From the NCBI GenBank assembly GCA_001604275.1, contig LVBD01000055.1:1-59145 (forward strand): a stretch of 59,145 nt of DNA, in the 5' to 3' direction. A model generated the notes under the pieces. It had not been told where the DNA came from. It saw nothing but the letters and a program-made list of their open reading frames with translations, and did no database searches. Positions 44,278 through 54,320 of this stretch are shown here, piece by piece (within the stretch, counting starts at the first letter, position 1; every line of letters begins with the position of its first letter). Source of the stretch: Spirochaetales bacterium Spiro_02 (GTDB taxonomy: Bacteria; Spirochaetota; Spirochaetia; Sphaerochaetales; Sphaerochaetaceae). A program made the translations under genes and the position numbers.

Positions 44278-47200
44278 ATGTCCCAATTCGTTCATCTGCA
44301 CAATCATACCGATTATTCGCTACTCGACGGAGCGGCGAAAATCTCCAAGTACGTGGAGAAGGCCAAGGAATTCGGCATGACGTCCCTGGCGATCACCGAC
44401 CATGGCAACATGTTCGGCGCTCTGCGATTCTACCGTGCATGCAAGGCCGCTGATATCAACCCGATCGTCGGCTGTGAATTCTATGTCAATCCGGAAAGCC
44501 ATCGCCAGCGTGGAACGGTGGCGGGAGGAAGCCGGAACTACCATCTGGTGTTGCTCGCCATGAACGAGAAAGGCTATCACAACCTGATGGAGCTCAACTC
44601 CATCGCCTACACCGAAGGCTATTACTACAAGCCGAGAATCGACGACCAGCTGATCACCGAGCACCAGGAAGGATTGATCTGTCTATCGGCCTGCCTTGCC
44701 GGTGAAATTTCGCAGCTTGTCCTCAACGAGCAGTACGACCGGGCGTTGGAACGGGTCAACTGGTTCAAGTCGGTCTTCGACGACGGACGGTATTATATCG
44801 AAGTGCAGGACCATGGGCTGCCGGAGCAGCACAGGATCAATCCGATCCTCAAGCGTCTGTCAGAACAGACCGGCGTACCGTTGGTCGCCACCAACGACAT
44901 CCACTACATCAACCAGGACGACGCGAACGCCCAGGACATTTTGTTGTGTATCGGCACCAACTCAAAGAAGAACGACGCCGACCGGATGCGCTTTCCCACC
45001 CAGGAATTCTATATGAAAAGCCCCCAGCAGATGGAGGAGCTGTTTTCCTGGTGTCCGGAGGCGGTGGAGAATACGGCCAGGATCGCGCAACGGTGCAACC
45101 TAGAGATCCATTTCCCAGGCCCGCTGCTCCCTATCTTCGAAGTTCCGGAAGGGTTCGACGACACGTCGGACTACCTGCGGCATCTTGCATCGGAAGGGCT
45201 GATCCGAAGATACGGGGAAGCCACGCCGGAACTGACCCAGCGGCTCGACTACGAACTGGACACCATCATCAAGATGGACTTCCAGGGCTACTTCCTGATC
45301 GTCCGCGACTACATCTACTGGGCGAAAACCCATGGAATTCCCGTCGGTCCCGGCCGAGGTTCCGGCGCCGGCTCGCTGGTCGCATACTGCATAGACATCA
45401 CCGACGTGGATCCGATCAAGTACAATCTGCTGTTCGAACGGTTCCTGAACCCTGAACGCGTATCGATGCCGGACTTCGACATCGACTTCTGCTTCGAACG
45501 GCGACAGGAAGTCATCGACTACGTGACGGAGCACTACGGCATAGAACGCGTCGCGCAGATAGCGACCTTCGGAACGCTCAAGGCGAAAGCGGTGGTCAAG
45601 GATGTGGCGCGGGTGCTCGACATTCCGTTCGACGAATCGAACCAGATCTGCAAATTGATCCCCGATGATCCGAAGATGACCTTGGACAAAGCGATGGAGA
45701 TGAGCCCGGAACTGAAGGAGAAGGCTGAATCCGGCGGAATCTATGGGGAGCTGTTCGATGTTGCCAAGCGAATCGAGGGAATGAACCGTCACACGTCGAC
45801 GCATGCCGCCGGAGTGGTGATCGGCAAGGAAGCCCTGATAAACTATGTTCCGCTGTACCGAGACCCGAAGACCGGGGCCATTTCCACGCAATATACGATG
45901 GATCTGATCGAGGACTGCGGGCTGGTCAAGATGGACTTCCTCGGGCTCAAGACGCTGACGCTGATCAAGCATACCGTCGACCTGATCCGCAAGCGGGAGC
46001 CGGACTTCGATATCGAAAAGATATCCGACACCGACGGCCCGACCTTCAAGATGCTCTGCGATGGAGAAAGCGCCTGCGTGTTCCAGTTCGAAAGTCCCGG
46101 CATGCAGCGGATCCTGCGCGACGCGCAACCGAGCAGCATCGAGGACCTTGTAGCATTGAACGCCCTGTATCGGCCGGGACCGATGGCGTACATCCCCCAG
46201 TTCGTCGAATGCAAGCACGGCAGAAAGCCGATCACCTATGCCGATCCGGATCTGGAGGACGAGCTGAAGACGACCTATGGCGTCATCGTCTATCAGGAAC
46301 AAGTCATGAAGGTGGCCCAGATCATAGCCGGATATACCCTCGGCGGAGCCGACATCCTGCGCAGGATCATGGGCAAGAAGAAAAAGGACAAGCTGGCGGA
46401 GGAGAAAGTCAAGTTCATAGCCGGAGCGAAAAAACTCGGTCGGGATCCGAAACATGCGGCCGAGATATTCGAGATGCTCGAACCGTTCGCCGGCTATGGA
46501 TTCAACAAATCGCATGCGGTGGCCTACTCGGTCGTCGCCTATCAGACAGCGTTTCTCAAGGCGAACTACCCCGCCGAATTCATGGCGGCGAACCTGACCA
46601 ACGAAATCAACAACCCGGATAAGTTCACCGAATACCTGCTCAAGGCGAAGGACATGGGGCTGGAGATCCTGCCGCCGACGATCAACTTCTCCGACAAGCA
46701 CTTCAACGTCGTAGACGGCAAGATCGTCTACGGACTGGCAGGAATCAAGAACGTCGGCGAAGGGGTCGTGGAACTGATCGTCAAGGAACGCGAAGAACAC
46801 GGCCCCTACAAGGACTTCATGGATTTCCTCATGCGTGTCGATGCAAAGGCGATCAACTCGAAACTATTGGAATCGCTGATCCATGCCGGAGCGTTCGATG
46901 CTTTGGGAACAAACCGTCCGACGTTGATCAACAATCTCGAAGCTGCGGTCAAATTCGTACAGAAACGACGTGAAGCCCAGGCCTATGGGCAATGTTCGCT
47001 GTTCGATGCGGAAGAAGAAGCCGCGATGGACGTATTCGACATGGTCCCCGCACCTGACTTCGGAATCATGGAGAAACTCGAGAAAGAGAAGAGCCTGCTC
47101 GGATTCTACATATCCGGCCATCCGCTCGACCTGTACAAGGATGCGTTCAAGCGGTGCGTCACCGTCGATATCGGACATACCGACCGGTTGCCGAAGAACA

Positions 47201-47775
47201 GGACCTGCGCATTGATCGCCATGGTCACGAGCCTGCGGGAGTTCATTACCCAGAAAGGTTCGAAGATGGCGTTCCTTGCCTTGACGGACTTCAACGGAAC
47301 CATCGACGCCACGGTATTCCCGAAAACATGGGAAAGGATCGGCCCCCAGATCCAAGTGGACGGAATCTACGGCTTCAAAGGCAAATTCGACAACAACCGG
47401 GATACCGAGAAATATTCGTTCCTCATCGACGAGGTGGTCGACCCAAACTCGCTCGAACCGGAAGCGGTACGGGAAGCCCATATCTCGTTGCAGAAAGAGA
47501 TGTGCACCCCGGTGGCGCTGAGGGAACTGATGGATCTGTGCCTGTCCTATCAAGGATCCTGTTCGATGCTCCTCCATGTATCGGAGAGCTTCCAGTCCCA
47601 GGACCCGGCGCCTTCTGCGGACGAAGATCCGTCGAAGCCGCAGGAAACCCTGCAGGAAATCCAGAAGGAATGCGCGATAGTCCAGGCCGGCAGGGAGTTC
47701 TCGGTCAGATATTCCGAGGACTTCCTCGAAGAGTTGCGGCGGCTGCCGCTGGTCAGATCCGCATGGTACAACTGA
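44278..47775 (+). CDS. dnaE: DNA polymerase III alpha subunit
   Basis: The replicative polymerase, 1165 residues. The PHP domain begins at once (MSQFVHLHNHTDYSLLDGA, metal-site His7/His9). Catalytic Asp residues are in 'MPDFDIDFCFERRQEV' (about 397-412) with another in the palm at 'AFAGYGFNKSHAVAYS'-region motif. The tail has an OB fold (about 990-1070). The frame is open 35 codons upstream but the ATG at 44278 starts the PHP domain correctly; AGGAG lies 12 nt before it. Confidence 0.97.
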   Translation: MSQFVHLHNHTDYSLLDGAAKISKYVEKAKEFGMTSLAITDHGNMFGALRFYRACKAADINPIVGCEFYVNPESHRQRGTVAGGSRNYHLVLLAMNEKGYHNLMELNSIAYTEGYYYKPRIDDQLITEHQEGLICLSACLAGEISQLVLNEQYDRALERVNWFKSVFDDGRYYIEVQDHGLPEQHRINPILKRLSEQTGVPLVATNDIHYINQDDANAQDILLCIGTNSKKNDADRMRFPTQEFYMKSPQQMEELFSWCPEAVENTARIAQRCNLEIHFPGPLLPIFEVPEGFDDTSDYLRHLASEGLIRRYGEATPELTQRLDYELDTIIKMDFQGYFLIVRDYIYWAKTHGIPVGPGRGSGAGSLVAYCIDITDVDPIKYNLLFERFLNPERVSMPDFDIDFCFERRQEVIDYVTEHYGIERVAQIATFGTLKAKAVVKDVARVLDIPFDESNQICKLIPDDPKMTLDKAMEMSPELKEKAESGGIYGELFDVAKRIEGMNRHTSTHAAGVVIGKEALINYVPLYRDPKTGAISTQYTMDLIEDCGLVKMDFLGLKTLTLIKHTVDLIRKREPDFDIEKISDTDGPTFKMLCDGESACVFQFESPGMQRILRDAQPSSIEDLVALNALYRPGPMAYIPQFVECKHGRKPITYADPDLEDELKTTYGVIVYQEQVMKVAQIIAGYTLGGADILRRIMGKKKKDKLAEEKVKFIAGAKKLGRDPKHAAEIFEMLEPFAGYGFNKSHAVAYSVVAYQTAFLKANYPAEFMAANLTNEINNPDKFTEYLLKAKDMGLEILPPTINFSDKHFNVVDGKIVYGLAGIKNVGEGVVELIVKEREEHGPYKDFMDFLMRVDAKAINSKLLESLIHAGAFDALGTNRPTLINNLEAAVKFVQKRREAQAYGQCSLFDAEEEAAMDVFDMVPAPDFGIMEKLEKEKSLLGFYISGHPLDLYKDAFKRCVTVDIGHTDRLPKNRTCALIAMVTSLREFITQKGSKMAFLALTDFNGTIDATVFPKTWERIGPQIQVDGIYGFKGKFDNNRDTEKYSFLIDEVVDPNSLEPEAVREAHISLQKEMCTPVALRELMDLCLSYQGSCSMLLHVSESFQSQDPAPSADEDPSKPQETLQEIQKECAIVQAGREFSVRYSEDFLEELRRLPLVRSAWYN

Positions 47776-47816
47776 CCCGGCTCCGATCGAACATGGCCGC
47801 ATCGGAAAACCTCGCT

Positions 47817-47845
47817 TTGCCATCCGGCTCTTCCTGTCGTATATT
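47817..47845 (+). promoter_or_regulatory. Promoter before yggT-recG
   Basis: TTGCCA (47817-47822), 17 bp, TATATT (47840-47845), 27 nt before the yggT start. Well-matched sigma-70-type promoter. Confidence 0.6.
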
Positions 47846-47872
47846 GGAAGAAGATAAGGAGATCATGGAACC

Positions 47873-48514
47873 ATGGAAATCGTGACCCCGCCGCCATCCA
47901 GTTTCCTCATGACGTTGGCGAACATCGCGGCGACGTTGCTGTCGCTCTATTCGTTGCTGATCTGGATACGGATCATCCTGACATGGATCCGCGTTCCGGG
48001 AAGCCAATGGAACGGAGGCGGCAATCCGTTCGTGAACTTCCTATCGAAGATCGTCGATCCGTACCTCAATCTGTTCCAGGGGTTCACGGCTCTCAAGCGG
48101 TCGCATATCGATTTTACCCCGCTGGTCGCCATGGCGGTCCTGAGCATCGTCCAGAGTCTCCTGCGGATTTTCGGAGCATATGGGAGGCTGACGCTCGGTC
48201 TGGCGCTCGGCCTCGTGGTGAAGACATTGTGGAGCTATATCTTCTCCTTGTTCTTCTGGTTCTTCATGGCGATGCTCGCCATCCGTCTGATCTTCTGCTA
48301 TCGAAGGAGCCCCAATTCGATCCAATACATCAGAATGCTGGACTCGATGCTCGGAGGGATCCTCAACCGGGTGCAGAAAGTGTTTTTCGGCGGAAAGCCG
48401 ACGAACGACCGGAATCTCGTCATCACGTCCCTGATCGTAGTCATCGTCCTGTACATCATCGCCGGCATCGTGGTGAACCTGGCCGTCGGTGCGTTGGCGA
48501 AACTACCGATATAG
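47873..48514 (+). CDS. YggT family membrane protein
   Basis: A 213-residue protein with two YggT units, each with membrane helices: 'LLIWIRIILTWIRVPG' (about 27-42) with 'FLSKIVDPYLNLFQGF', and a second 'AMLAIRLIFCYRRSP' region (about 135-149), plus a last helix. YggT proteins relate to osmotic tolerance and division-linked envelope processes in other bacteria; the role here is not known. AAGGAG lies 11 nt before the ATG. 37 bp to recG. Confidence 0.88.
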   Translation: MEIVTPPPSSFLMTLANIAATLLSLYSLLIWIRIILTWIRVPGSQWNGGGNPFVNFLSKIVDPYLNLFQGFTALKRSHIDFTPLVAMAVLSIVQSLLRIFGAYGRLTLGLALGLVVKTLWSYIFSLFFWFFMAMLAIRLIFCYRRSPNSIQYIRMLDSMLGGILNRVQKVFFGGKPTNDRNLVITSLIVVIVLYIIAGIVVNLAVGALAKLPI

Positions 48515-48551
48515 GCGCCCGCGCCTGACAGCTTGCAGGCAGGAGGAACGG

Positions 48552-50660
48552 ATGTTCATCAGAGAGCTCAAGCAAAGCGTCACTACCTTGCACGGCGTCG
48601 GAAAAAGCGCTGCGAACGGGTATGAGGCGCTCAGCATCCGGACGCTCTCCGACCTGCTGCTTCTCGCCCCTCGGGCATGGGAGGACCGAAGCACAGTCAT
48701 GCCGTTAGGCAAAATCCGCGAACAACCGGACGGAACCTATGCGAATACGTTCGTTGAAGTTGTTTCCCATTCGTTCTTCGGCGGACGGAAAGCCGGCAAA
48801 CGCACATTGAAGATCATTGTCAGGGATATCAGCGGCGAGGGGGACGGAAGGCTTTCCCTCCTTTGCTTCGGTCGGAATTTTCTGGAAAAGACCCTACGAG
48901 TGGGTCGCAGATACTACCTATACGGCGCGGTGACGCGGCACATGACGGAACTGCAGTCATCCCAATTCGAAATGACTCCGCTACCCGACGACGGTTCAGA
49001 TCCTCCGAACTTCGGCGAAATCCTGCCGATCTACCCGCTGGCGGGGGCGCTGAGCCAGCGGATCATCCGCAGGGATATCCGAGCTGTTCTCGCAGCGAAT
49101 CGATTCGACGACGAACTTCCCCAGTACCTTATGGACAAATATCAGCTGATCGACACCGACTCTGCGATCAGAACCTGGCATTATCCGCATGCGACAGCGG
49201 ACATTACGGCGGCACGAAGAACGCTGGCGTTCACCGAACTGATGTATCTTCAGCTCGTGGCCCGACGACGTACGTTCAGCTCGCCGGGAAACGTGCGTAC
49301 GGTATCGGAACGGATTGTCTTGGCGGCGAAAGCTCTTGAAGAAACGTTCGTCGCTTCCCTGCCGTTTTCCTTGACCGCAGACCAACGCACCGTACTGCAG
49401 GAAATCAAGCGGGATCTCGACGCACCTGTACCGATGAACAGGTTGCTGCAAGGCGACGTCGGAAGCGGCAAGACGCTAGTGGCATGGATATCCGCGCTCC
49501 ATGTCATAGCAGGCGGCCAGCAAGTCGCGTTCATGGCCCCGACGGAACTGCTAGCACGCCAGCATGCGGAACATGCCGCGCAACTGCTGGAACCTCTGGG
49601 CGTACGCATCGCGTTCCTGACCGGTTCGGTCAAGACCAAGGAACGCAAGCTTCTGCTCGAAGCGCTCGCAAAAGGAAACATCGATATCCTGATCGGCACC
49701 CATGCGCTGTTTTCGAAAGAGGTGGAGTTCAAGTCGTTGCGGTACATCATCATCGACGAACAGCATCGCTTCGGCGTCGAGCAGCGGATGGCGATGCTGG
49801 ACAAGGGCCGGACCCCGGACGTCCTGCTCATGACCGCCACTCCGATCCCACGGACACTGGCGCTGACCGTCTTCGGCGACCTGAACGTCTCAACGATCCA
49901 TACGATGCCCGCAGGAAGATTGCCGATCATCACCCACCTGGTAGCCGACAAGAGTCGGCAGAGGATGTATCAGGCGGTCGGCGTGGAGTTCGAACGCGGA
50001 CATCAGGCATATTTCGTCTACCCTCGCATCGACGACAGCGGAGAGAGCGATCTTCGGGATGTGACCAACATGTATGAATATCTTTCCGGAACCATCTACC
50101 CGGGCGTCCCCTCCGCTTTGATCCACAGCAAGCTCCCCGAGGAGGAAAAAGTCGACATCCTACTGCGATTCCGAACCGGACAGCTTCGGTATCTGGTCTC
50201 GACCAGCGTGGTGGAAGTCGGCATCGACATTCCCAACGCCACCTGTATGGTCATCGAACATGCCGACCGATTCGGGCTATCGGCGCTCCATCAATTGCGC
50301 GGACGCGTCGGACGAAGCGATATCCAGTCGTATTGCTTTCTTGTCTATGGGGACGACCTGTCCGATGATGCGAAGCTACGCCTGAAGGTGATGCGGGAAT
50401 CGACCGACGGTTTCCATATCGCGGAGCAGGACTTGTTGATCCGGGGCCCCGGAGAGATCACCGGAACAAAACAGTCAGGATTCCTCCGGCTGCACTTCGC
50501 CAGCCTGACCGAGGATCTGCCGATGATCCAGGCGGCCAGAACAGAAGCTGATCGGATACTCGCGGACGATCCCGGCTTCATCCTTGCGTCGAACAGCGTC
50601 ATCCGCCGTGTCTTCGCGCAAGCCCCTCCCTTCGACGAAGAAACGACGGAGGTGTCATGA
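48552..50660 (+). CDS. recG: ATP-dependent DNA helicase RecG
   Basis: A 702-residue branch-migration helicase for stalled-fork rescue. A wedge/OB domain (about 1-180) is followed by the helicase core: Walker A GDVGSGKT (about 303-310), 'DEQHRFGVEQR' (about 404-414), 'TATPIPRTLALTVFGDL' (about 431-447) and the TRG-type motif in 'VVEVGIDIPNATCMVIEHADRFGLSALHQLRGRVGR' (key RGRVGR). ATG 48552 is preceded by AGGAGG 5 nt upstream. Confidence 0.97.
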   Translation: MFIRELKQSVTTLHGVGKSAANGYEALSIRTLSDLLLLAPRAWEDRSTVMPLGKIREQPDGTYANTFVEVVSHSFFGGRKAGKRTLKIIVRDISGEGDGRLSLLCFGRNFLEKTLRVGRRYYLYGAVTRHMTELQSSQFEMTPLPDDGSDPPNFGEILPIYPLAGALSQRIIRRDIRAVLAANRFDDELPQYLMDKYQLIDTDSAIRTWHYPHATADITAARRTLAFTELMYLQLVARRRTFSSPGNVRTVSERIVLAAKALEETFVASLPFSLTADQRTVLQEIKRDLDAPVPMNRLLQGDVGSGKTLVAWISALHVIAGGQQVAFMAPTELLARQHAEHAAQLLEPLGVRIAFLTGSVKTKERKLLLEALAKGNIDILIGTHALFSKEVEFKSLRYIIIDEQHRFGVEQRMAMLDKGRTPDVLLMTATPIPRTLALTVFGDLNVSTIHTMPAGRLPIITHLVADKSRQRMYQAVGVEFERGHQAYFVYPRIDDSGESDLRDVTNMYEYLSGTIYPGVPSALIHSKLPEEEKVDILLRFRTGQLRYLVSTSVVEVGIDIPNATCMVIEHADRFGLSALHQLRGRVGRSDIQSYCFLVYGDDLSDDAKLRLKVMRESTDGFHIAEQDLLIRGPGEITGTKQSGFLRLHFASLTEDLPMIQAARTEADRILADDPGFILASNSVIRRVFAQAPPFDEETTEVS

Positions 50661-50820
50661 ATACGCTGCACACGATGTTCTCGTTGTGGGTACGTCGTAG
50701 TTTTTCGATACTCCAAGCATGAGTTTCCGGCATCGTGTTGCATAATCCGCAGACTTTCCGTATCATCGTCTTTGACAGTTTTCCAAAAAAGTGACAGGAA
50801 CGAATGGGGAGGATGCGCTC

Positions 50821-51387
50821 ATGAGAATAACCGGCGGACTCTATCGCGGAAGAACGATTCAGTGCCCCCCAGGAATCATCAGGCCCGCGATGGACCGCAT
50901 GCGGGAATCCCTGTTCTCGATTCTCGGCGACATCGCGGGATGCTCGTTCCTCGACCTGTTCTCCGGCAGCGGATGCGTCGGCATCGAAGCCGCATCCCGC
51001 GGAGCGGAACCGGTGCATCTGGTGGAAATGGATCGGGGCAAGAAGCCGGTGATTCGCAAGAACATCGGTTTCGTCGAATCCCAGATCAAGCTGTTCATGA
51101 CGAATGTAAACCATTTCATCCCCACGGCGAAAATCCAGTATGACTTCGTATATGCCGACCCGCCGTTTCCGATGTCGGGAAAAGTGGCGCTCGCCCAATC
51201 CATCGACCGAGCGAACCTCGTCAAGAACGAAGGACTGTTCATTATCCATTACCCGGCGGAAGAACAAAAAGGATGGCCGCAACAGATCGGAGAGTTGGCG
51301 TTTCTCGATGAACGGGCATACGGCAGAAGCCTGCTGCGTTTCTATCGCAGGACGAATGCTGCGCAATCCGAACCAGTGCAGGAATAA
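50821..51387 (+). CDS. rsmD: 16S rRNA (guanine966-N2)-methyltransferase
   Basis: A 188-residue SAM-dependent enzyme. 'MRITGGLYRGRTI' and 'RPAMDRMRESLFSIL' are typical of RsmD at the N-terminus. The SAM site is 'FLDLFSGSGCVGIEAASRGA' (about 44-63) and the catalytic motif is DPPF (about 119-122). ATG 50821 is preferred over 50791 because GAGGAT lies 6 nt upstream and MRI is the family's start. Confidence 0.93.
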   Translation: MRITGGLYRGRTIQCPPGIIRPAMDRMRESLFSILGDIAGCSFLDLFSGSGCVGIEAASRGAEPVHLVEMDRGKKPVIRKNIGFVESQIKLFMTNVNHFIPTAKIQYDFVYADPPFPMSGKVALAQSIDRANLVKNEGLFIIHYPAEEQKGWPQQIGELAFLDERAYGRSLLRFYRRTNAAQSEPVQE

Positions 51388-51402
51388 AAGCAAGGAGCGT
51401 AT

Positions 51403-52233
51403 ATGTTCACGATCAACGACGACAATGTCTATCAATCGGATTTCACCACGTACACATACAATACCGACGCCCACTACCATGCCCGTCTCGCCTTCTACTT
51501 CCAGATGTTGCAGGAAGCGGCCGGACATCATGCGGCATTGAAAGGATGCAGCATTCCCCAGCTCAACACGGAGGGTAGGACATGGGTGGTCACACGAACG
51601 AAAATGGATGTGCGCCGCTACGCGCCATGGCCGGAGCAACTGTTTCTGGAGACGTGGGCTCAGCCGGGATACAAGCTCCACTTTCCTCGCGGAACCGCTG
51701 TGCATGACGCACAGGGCGAAGCGATCCTCACGGCCATGTCGTGGTGGGCGGTTCTCGACATCGAGCACAACTTCCGTCCGGTCCGCCCCCAGGAGATTAC
51801 CGATCGCATCGGTTCTCCCTCCTCCGCCGATTCCCGCCACTTCTTCGACCCTGCATTGGCCAAACGGGTTCCGTACGAAGATGTTCCGGTAATCGACCTA
51901 TATACATTCAAACCACAGATCAGCTATCTCGACACCGACTTCAACAAGCATGTGAACAACATCTCCTACATCGGATGGATGATCGATTCCCTGCCCGTGC
52001 CATTCCTCGATGCATACAAGGTCGCACAGATCGACGTATCATGGTTGCACCAGACCTTTCGGGACGACGACATCCTCGTCTACACAGGGGCGACAGATTC
52101 TCGGGAAATGGAAAAGGAACGCCCGGTTCTGCACCATAAGATCCAACGGACCGAACCGGACGGCTCGACGACAAAAGTCTGGGAAGCCACTACCGTGTGG
52201 GCCCCCCGGTCGGCCCTCTTCAAGGGGATCTGA
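51403..52233 (+). CDS. Acyl-ACP thioesterase (FatA/FatB-type)
   Basis: A 276-residue double hot-dog thioesterase that frees fatty acids from acyl carrier protein. 'DTDFNKHVNNISYIGWM' (about 178-194) holds the catalytic Asn/His region. The N-terminal hot-dog carries 'ARLAFYFQMLQEAAGHHA'. First gene of a tight thioesterase-fabZ-fabV unit (2 and 29 bp gaps). In anaerobes such enzymes supply or recycle fatty acids for membrane lipids. Confidence 0.9.
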   Translation: MFTINDDNVYQSDFTTYTYNTDAHYHARLAFYFQMLQEAAGHHAALKGCSIPQLNTEGRTWVVTRTKMDVRRYAPWPEQLFLETWAQPGYKLHFPRGTAVHDAQGEAILTAMSWWAVLDIEHNFRPVRPQEITDRIGSPSSADSRHFFDPALAKRVPYEDVPVIDLYTFKPQISYLDTDFNKHVNNISYIGWMIDSLPVPFLDAYKVAQIDVSWLHQTFRDDDILVYTGATDSREMEKERPVLHHKIQRTEPDGSTTKVWEATTVWAPRSALFKGI

Positions 52234-52235
52234 CA

Positions 52236-52697
52236 ATGCGCATTGAAGAAATTCTTCCTCACCGCGAACCATTTCTCTTTGTCGATGAACTGGAACATGC
52301 CGATACACGAAGAACTGTCGGTATTCATCGCTTCCGCCTTGATGAATACTATTTCCGAGGCCATTTCCAGGGATATCCGGTCGTTCCCGGAGTTCTGTTG
52401 ATCGAACTGATGGCGCAAACCGGCGGAGCCGGACTTGCTCAAGCAGGCCTGCTCCCCCCTCAGGCGCCGTTCTTTCTCGGTACGGTGGACAAAGCGAAAT
52501 TCCGCCATCAAGTCAAACCGAACGATATCGCCCGTGTCGAAGTGGACAACATCCGTATCACGGAACATACCGTACGGCAAAGCGGCAAGGTGTTCGTCGC
52601 CGGAACGCTCTGTGCGGAAGCGACTTGGATGTGCATGATCGGAACGCGTCCGAAAGTCCCCGTCCCTTCCGCTTCAGCGGAATCGCCCGACGCCTAG
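52236..52697 (+). CDS. fabZ: 3-hydroxyacyl-ACP dehydratase FabZ
   Basis: A 153-residue hot-dog dehydratase of type II fatty-acid synthesis. 'ILPHREPFLFVD' (6-17) and 'FRGHFQGYPVVPGVLLIE' (40-57) include the catalytic pair His43 and Glu57. The start ATG at 52236 follows AAGGGG; the open frame begins 13 codons earlier. Supplies the substrate of the FabV reductase encoded next. Confidence 0.95.
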   Translation: MRIEEILPHREPFLFVDELEHADTRRTVGIHRFRLDEYYFRGHFQGYPVVPGVLLIELMAQTGGAGLAQAGLLPPQAPFFLGTVDKAKFRHQVKPNDIARVEVDNIRITEHTVRQSGKVFVAGTLCAEATWMCMIGTRPKVPVPSASAESPDA

Positions 52698-52726
52698 CGA
52701 CGCATCGACACGAACAGGAGCATGCC

Positions 52727-53926
52727 ATGCTGATTCAAAAGAAAATCCTTCACAACGTATCGTTGACCGCACATCCGCAAGGATGCGCCCGGTATGTGCA
52801 CGACGAGATCGCATGGACCCGACGTGCAGCGACCGGCGCAATTTCGGGATATGTTCCGTACGATATGGAACATGCCCCCGAACGGGTGCTGGTCCTCGGA
52901 GGTTCGACCGGCTACGGCATGGCCAGCAGAATTGTCGCGGCGTTCGCAGGAAACGCGGCCACGATCAATGTCTCGGTGGAACGCCAGCCGGCGGAAAAAA
53001 AGACAGCCACACCGGGCTGGTACGCCTCACGGGTCTTCGAACAAGAAGCACAGCGTCAGGGCTTGTTCGCACGTTCGATACACGCTGATGCATTTTCCTC
53101 CGAAACCAAACGGATGACGATCGATTTGATCAAGGAACATCTGCAAACGGTGGATCTCGTGATATATAGCCTCGCATCTCCGTTCCGTACCGACCCCGAG
53201 ACCGGGACCGTCTATCGTTCCGTCCTCAAGCCGATCGGCGCACCGTTCTCAGCGCTTTCCGTAGATACCGGTACGGGAATCATCGAGAACGCTTCATTCG
53301 AACCTGCCGATGAACTACAGATAGCCGAGACGATCAAGGTCATGGGGGGAGAAGACTGGTTGCTTTGGATCAAGGCTCTCAAGGAGGGCGGTTGTCTTGC
53401 GCCGAAGGCAAAGACGGTGGCGTATTCCTACATAGGCCCGCATCTGACCTACCCAATCTATCGGGAAGGAACCATCGGAAAAGCGAAGGAGGATTTGGAA
53501 CGGACTGCTTCGGTCATTGCCGATACCATCGGCGTACCGGCCTACATCTCGGTGAACAAAGCGTTGGTCACCCGGGCCAGCGCGGTCATTCCCGTCGTAC
53601 CCTTGTATATCTCGATCCTCTATCAGGTGATGGAGGAACGCGGACTGCACGAGTCATGCATCGAGCAGATGTACCGCCTCTTCTCGACGAACCTGACCTC
53701 CGACGCACCGACACAACTCGATGCAGAAGGAAGAATCCGCATGGACGACAGGGAGATGCTTCCTGAAGTTCAGCGGGAAGTGGAAGCACGCTGGAACCGG
53801 CAGATCGTCGGACAGCCGGCCATCGATGGAGATCTTAGGACGTTCAACCGTGACTACGACAGGATCCATGGCTTCGGCTACGATGACATCGATTATACAA
53901 AAGACATTTCTCCTACGGAAATCTAG
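52727..53926 (+). CDS. fabV: Trans-2-enoyl-ACP/CoA reductase (FabV/TER family)
   Basis: A 399-residue NADH-dependent reductase. NAD loop 'VLGGSTGYGMASRI' (56-69). Active-site region 'YSYIGPHLTYPIYREGTIGKAKEDLE' (233-258, written here as its key parts YSYIGP, TYPIY and GKAKEDLE) has the Tyr-x8-Lys spacing (Tyr245, Lys254). Treponema denticola TER (397 residues) belongs to this family and reduces crotonyl-CoA. The FabZ neighbour favours a fatty-acid role here. AGGAG sits 6 nt before the ATG. Confidence 0.94.
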   Translation: MLIQKKILHNVSLTAHPQGCARYVHDEIAWTRRAATGAISGYVPYDMEHAPERVLVLGGSTGYGMASRIVAAFAGNAATINVSVERQPAEKKTATPGWYASRVFEQEAQRQGLFARSIHADAFSSETKRMTIDLIKEHLQTVDLVIYSLASPFRTDPETGTVYRSVLKPIGAPFSALSVDTGTGIIENASFEPADELQIAETIKVMGGEDWLLWIKALKEGGCLAPKAKTVAYSYIGPHLTYPIYREGTIGKAKEDLERTASVIADTIGVPAYISVNKALVTRASAVIPVVPLYISILYQVMEERGLHESCIEQMYRLFSTNLTSDAPTQLDAEGRIRMDDREMLPEVQREVEARWNRQIVGQPAIDGDLRTFNRDYDRIHGFGYDDIDYTKDISPTEI

Positions 53927-53980
53927 GGGACTGCGAACGACTACGGCACCGCTTTTCGATACATTCGGCAGCTGTTTCGC

Positions 53981-54187
53981 TCAATAATGGGGAGGACGGC
54001 GATTCGGCCGAGGACCGTCCCCCGCCTCTTCGATCAGATCCTCGACTTTCTTCGTCAGAATTTCCAGCCGCTGCTCCAGCAGAGCCTGTTCCTTCCGCTG
54101 CTCGACCACGATCGCATTCAACTCATCCACCGTCGCTTCCAGAAAAGAAAGTTTCATTTCTATCGTGACCAAGACTGCATCGTCCAT
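53981..54187 (-). CDS. slyX: SlyX family protein
   Basis: A 68-residue, mostly coiled-coil protein: 'IEMKLSFLEATVDELNAIV' with heptad hydrophobics through 'LLEQRLEILTKKVEDLIEEAG', then 'RRPPHY', the usual SlyX ending. Function unknown. ATG 54187 has GGAGG 7 nt upstream. It is convergent with fabV and divergent from the WYL regulator. Confidence 0.85.
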   Translation of the reverse strand: MDDAVLVTIEMKLSFLEATVDELNAIVVEQRKEQALLEQRLEILTKKVEDLIEEAGDGPRPNRRPPHY

Positions 54188-54279
54188 ATCGCTACCTCCG
54201 CGCGTCATCGTATCCTACCATGGACAGGACATGTTGTCAGTGGTTTCGGCAATTGTTGCAAAGTATGTCTCATTTTCCC

Positions 54280-54307
54280 TTGCGGCACAAGAAAAACATG
54301 GTATACT
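54280..54307 (+). promoter_or_regulatory. Promoter of the WYL regulator
   Basis: TTGCGG (54280-54285), 16 bp, TATACT (54302-54307). The decamer TTGTTGCAAA occurs on both sides (54253-54262 and 54318-54327). Confidence 0.55.
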
Positions 54308-54320
54308 GAACATGATTTTG

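Noticed and set aside
45100-46800. A 566-codon minus-strand frame inside dnaE
   Set aside because: Antisense shadow in GC-rich coding DNA; no family resemblance and no ribosome site.
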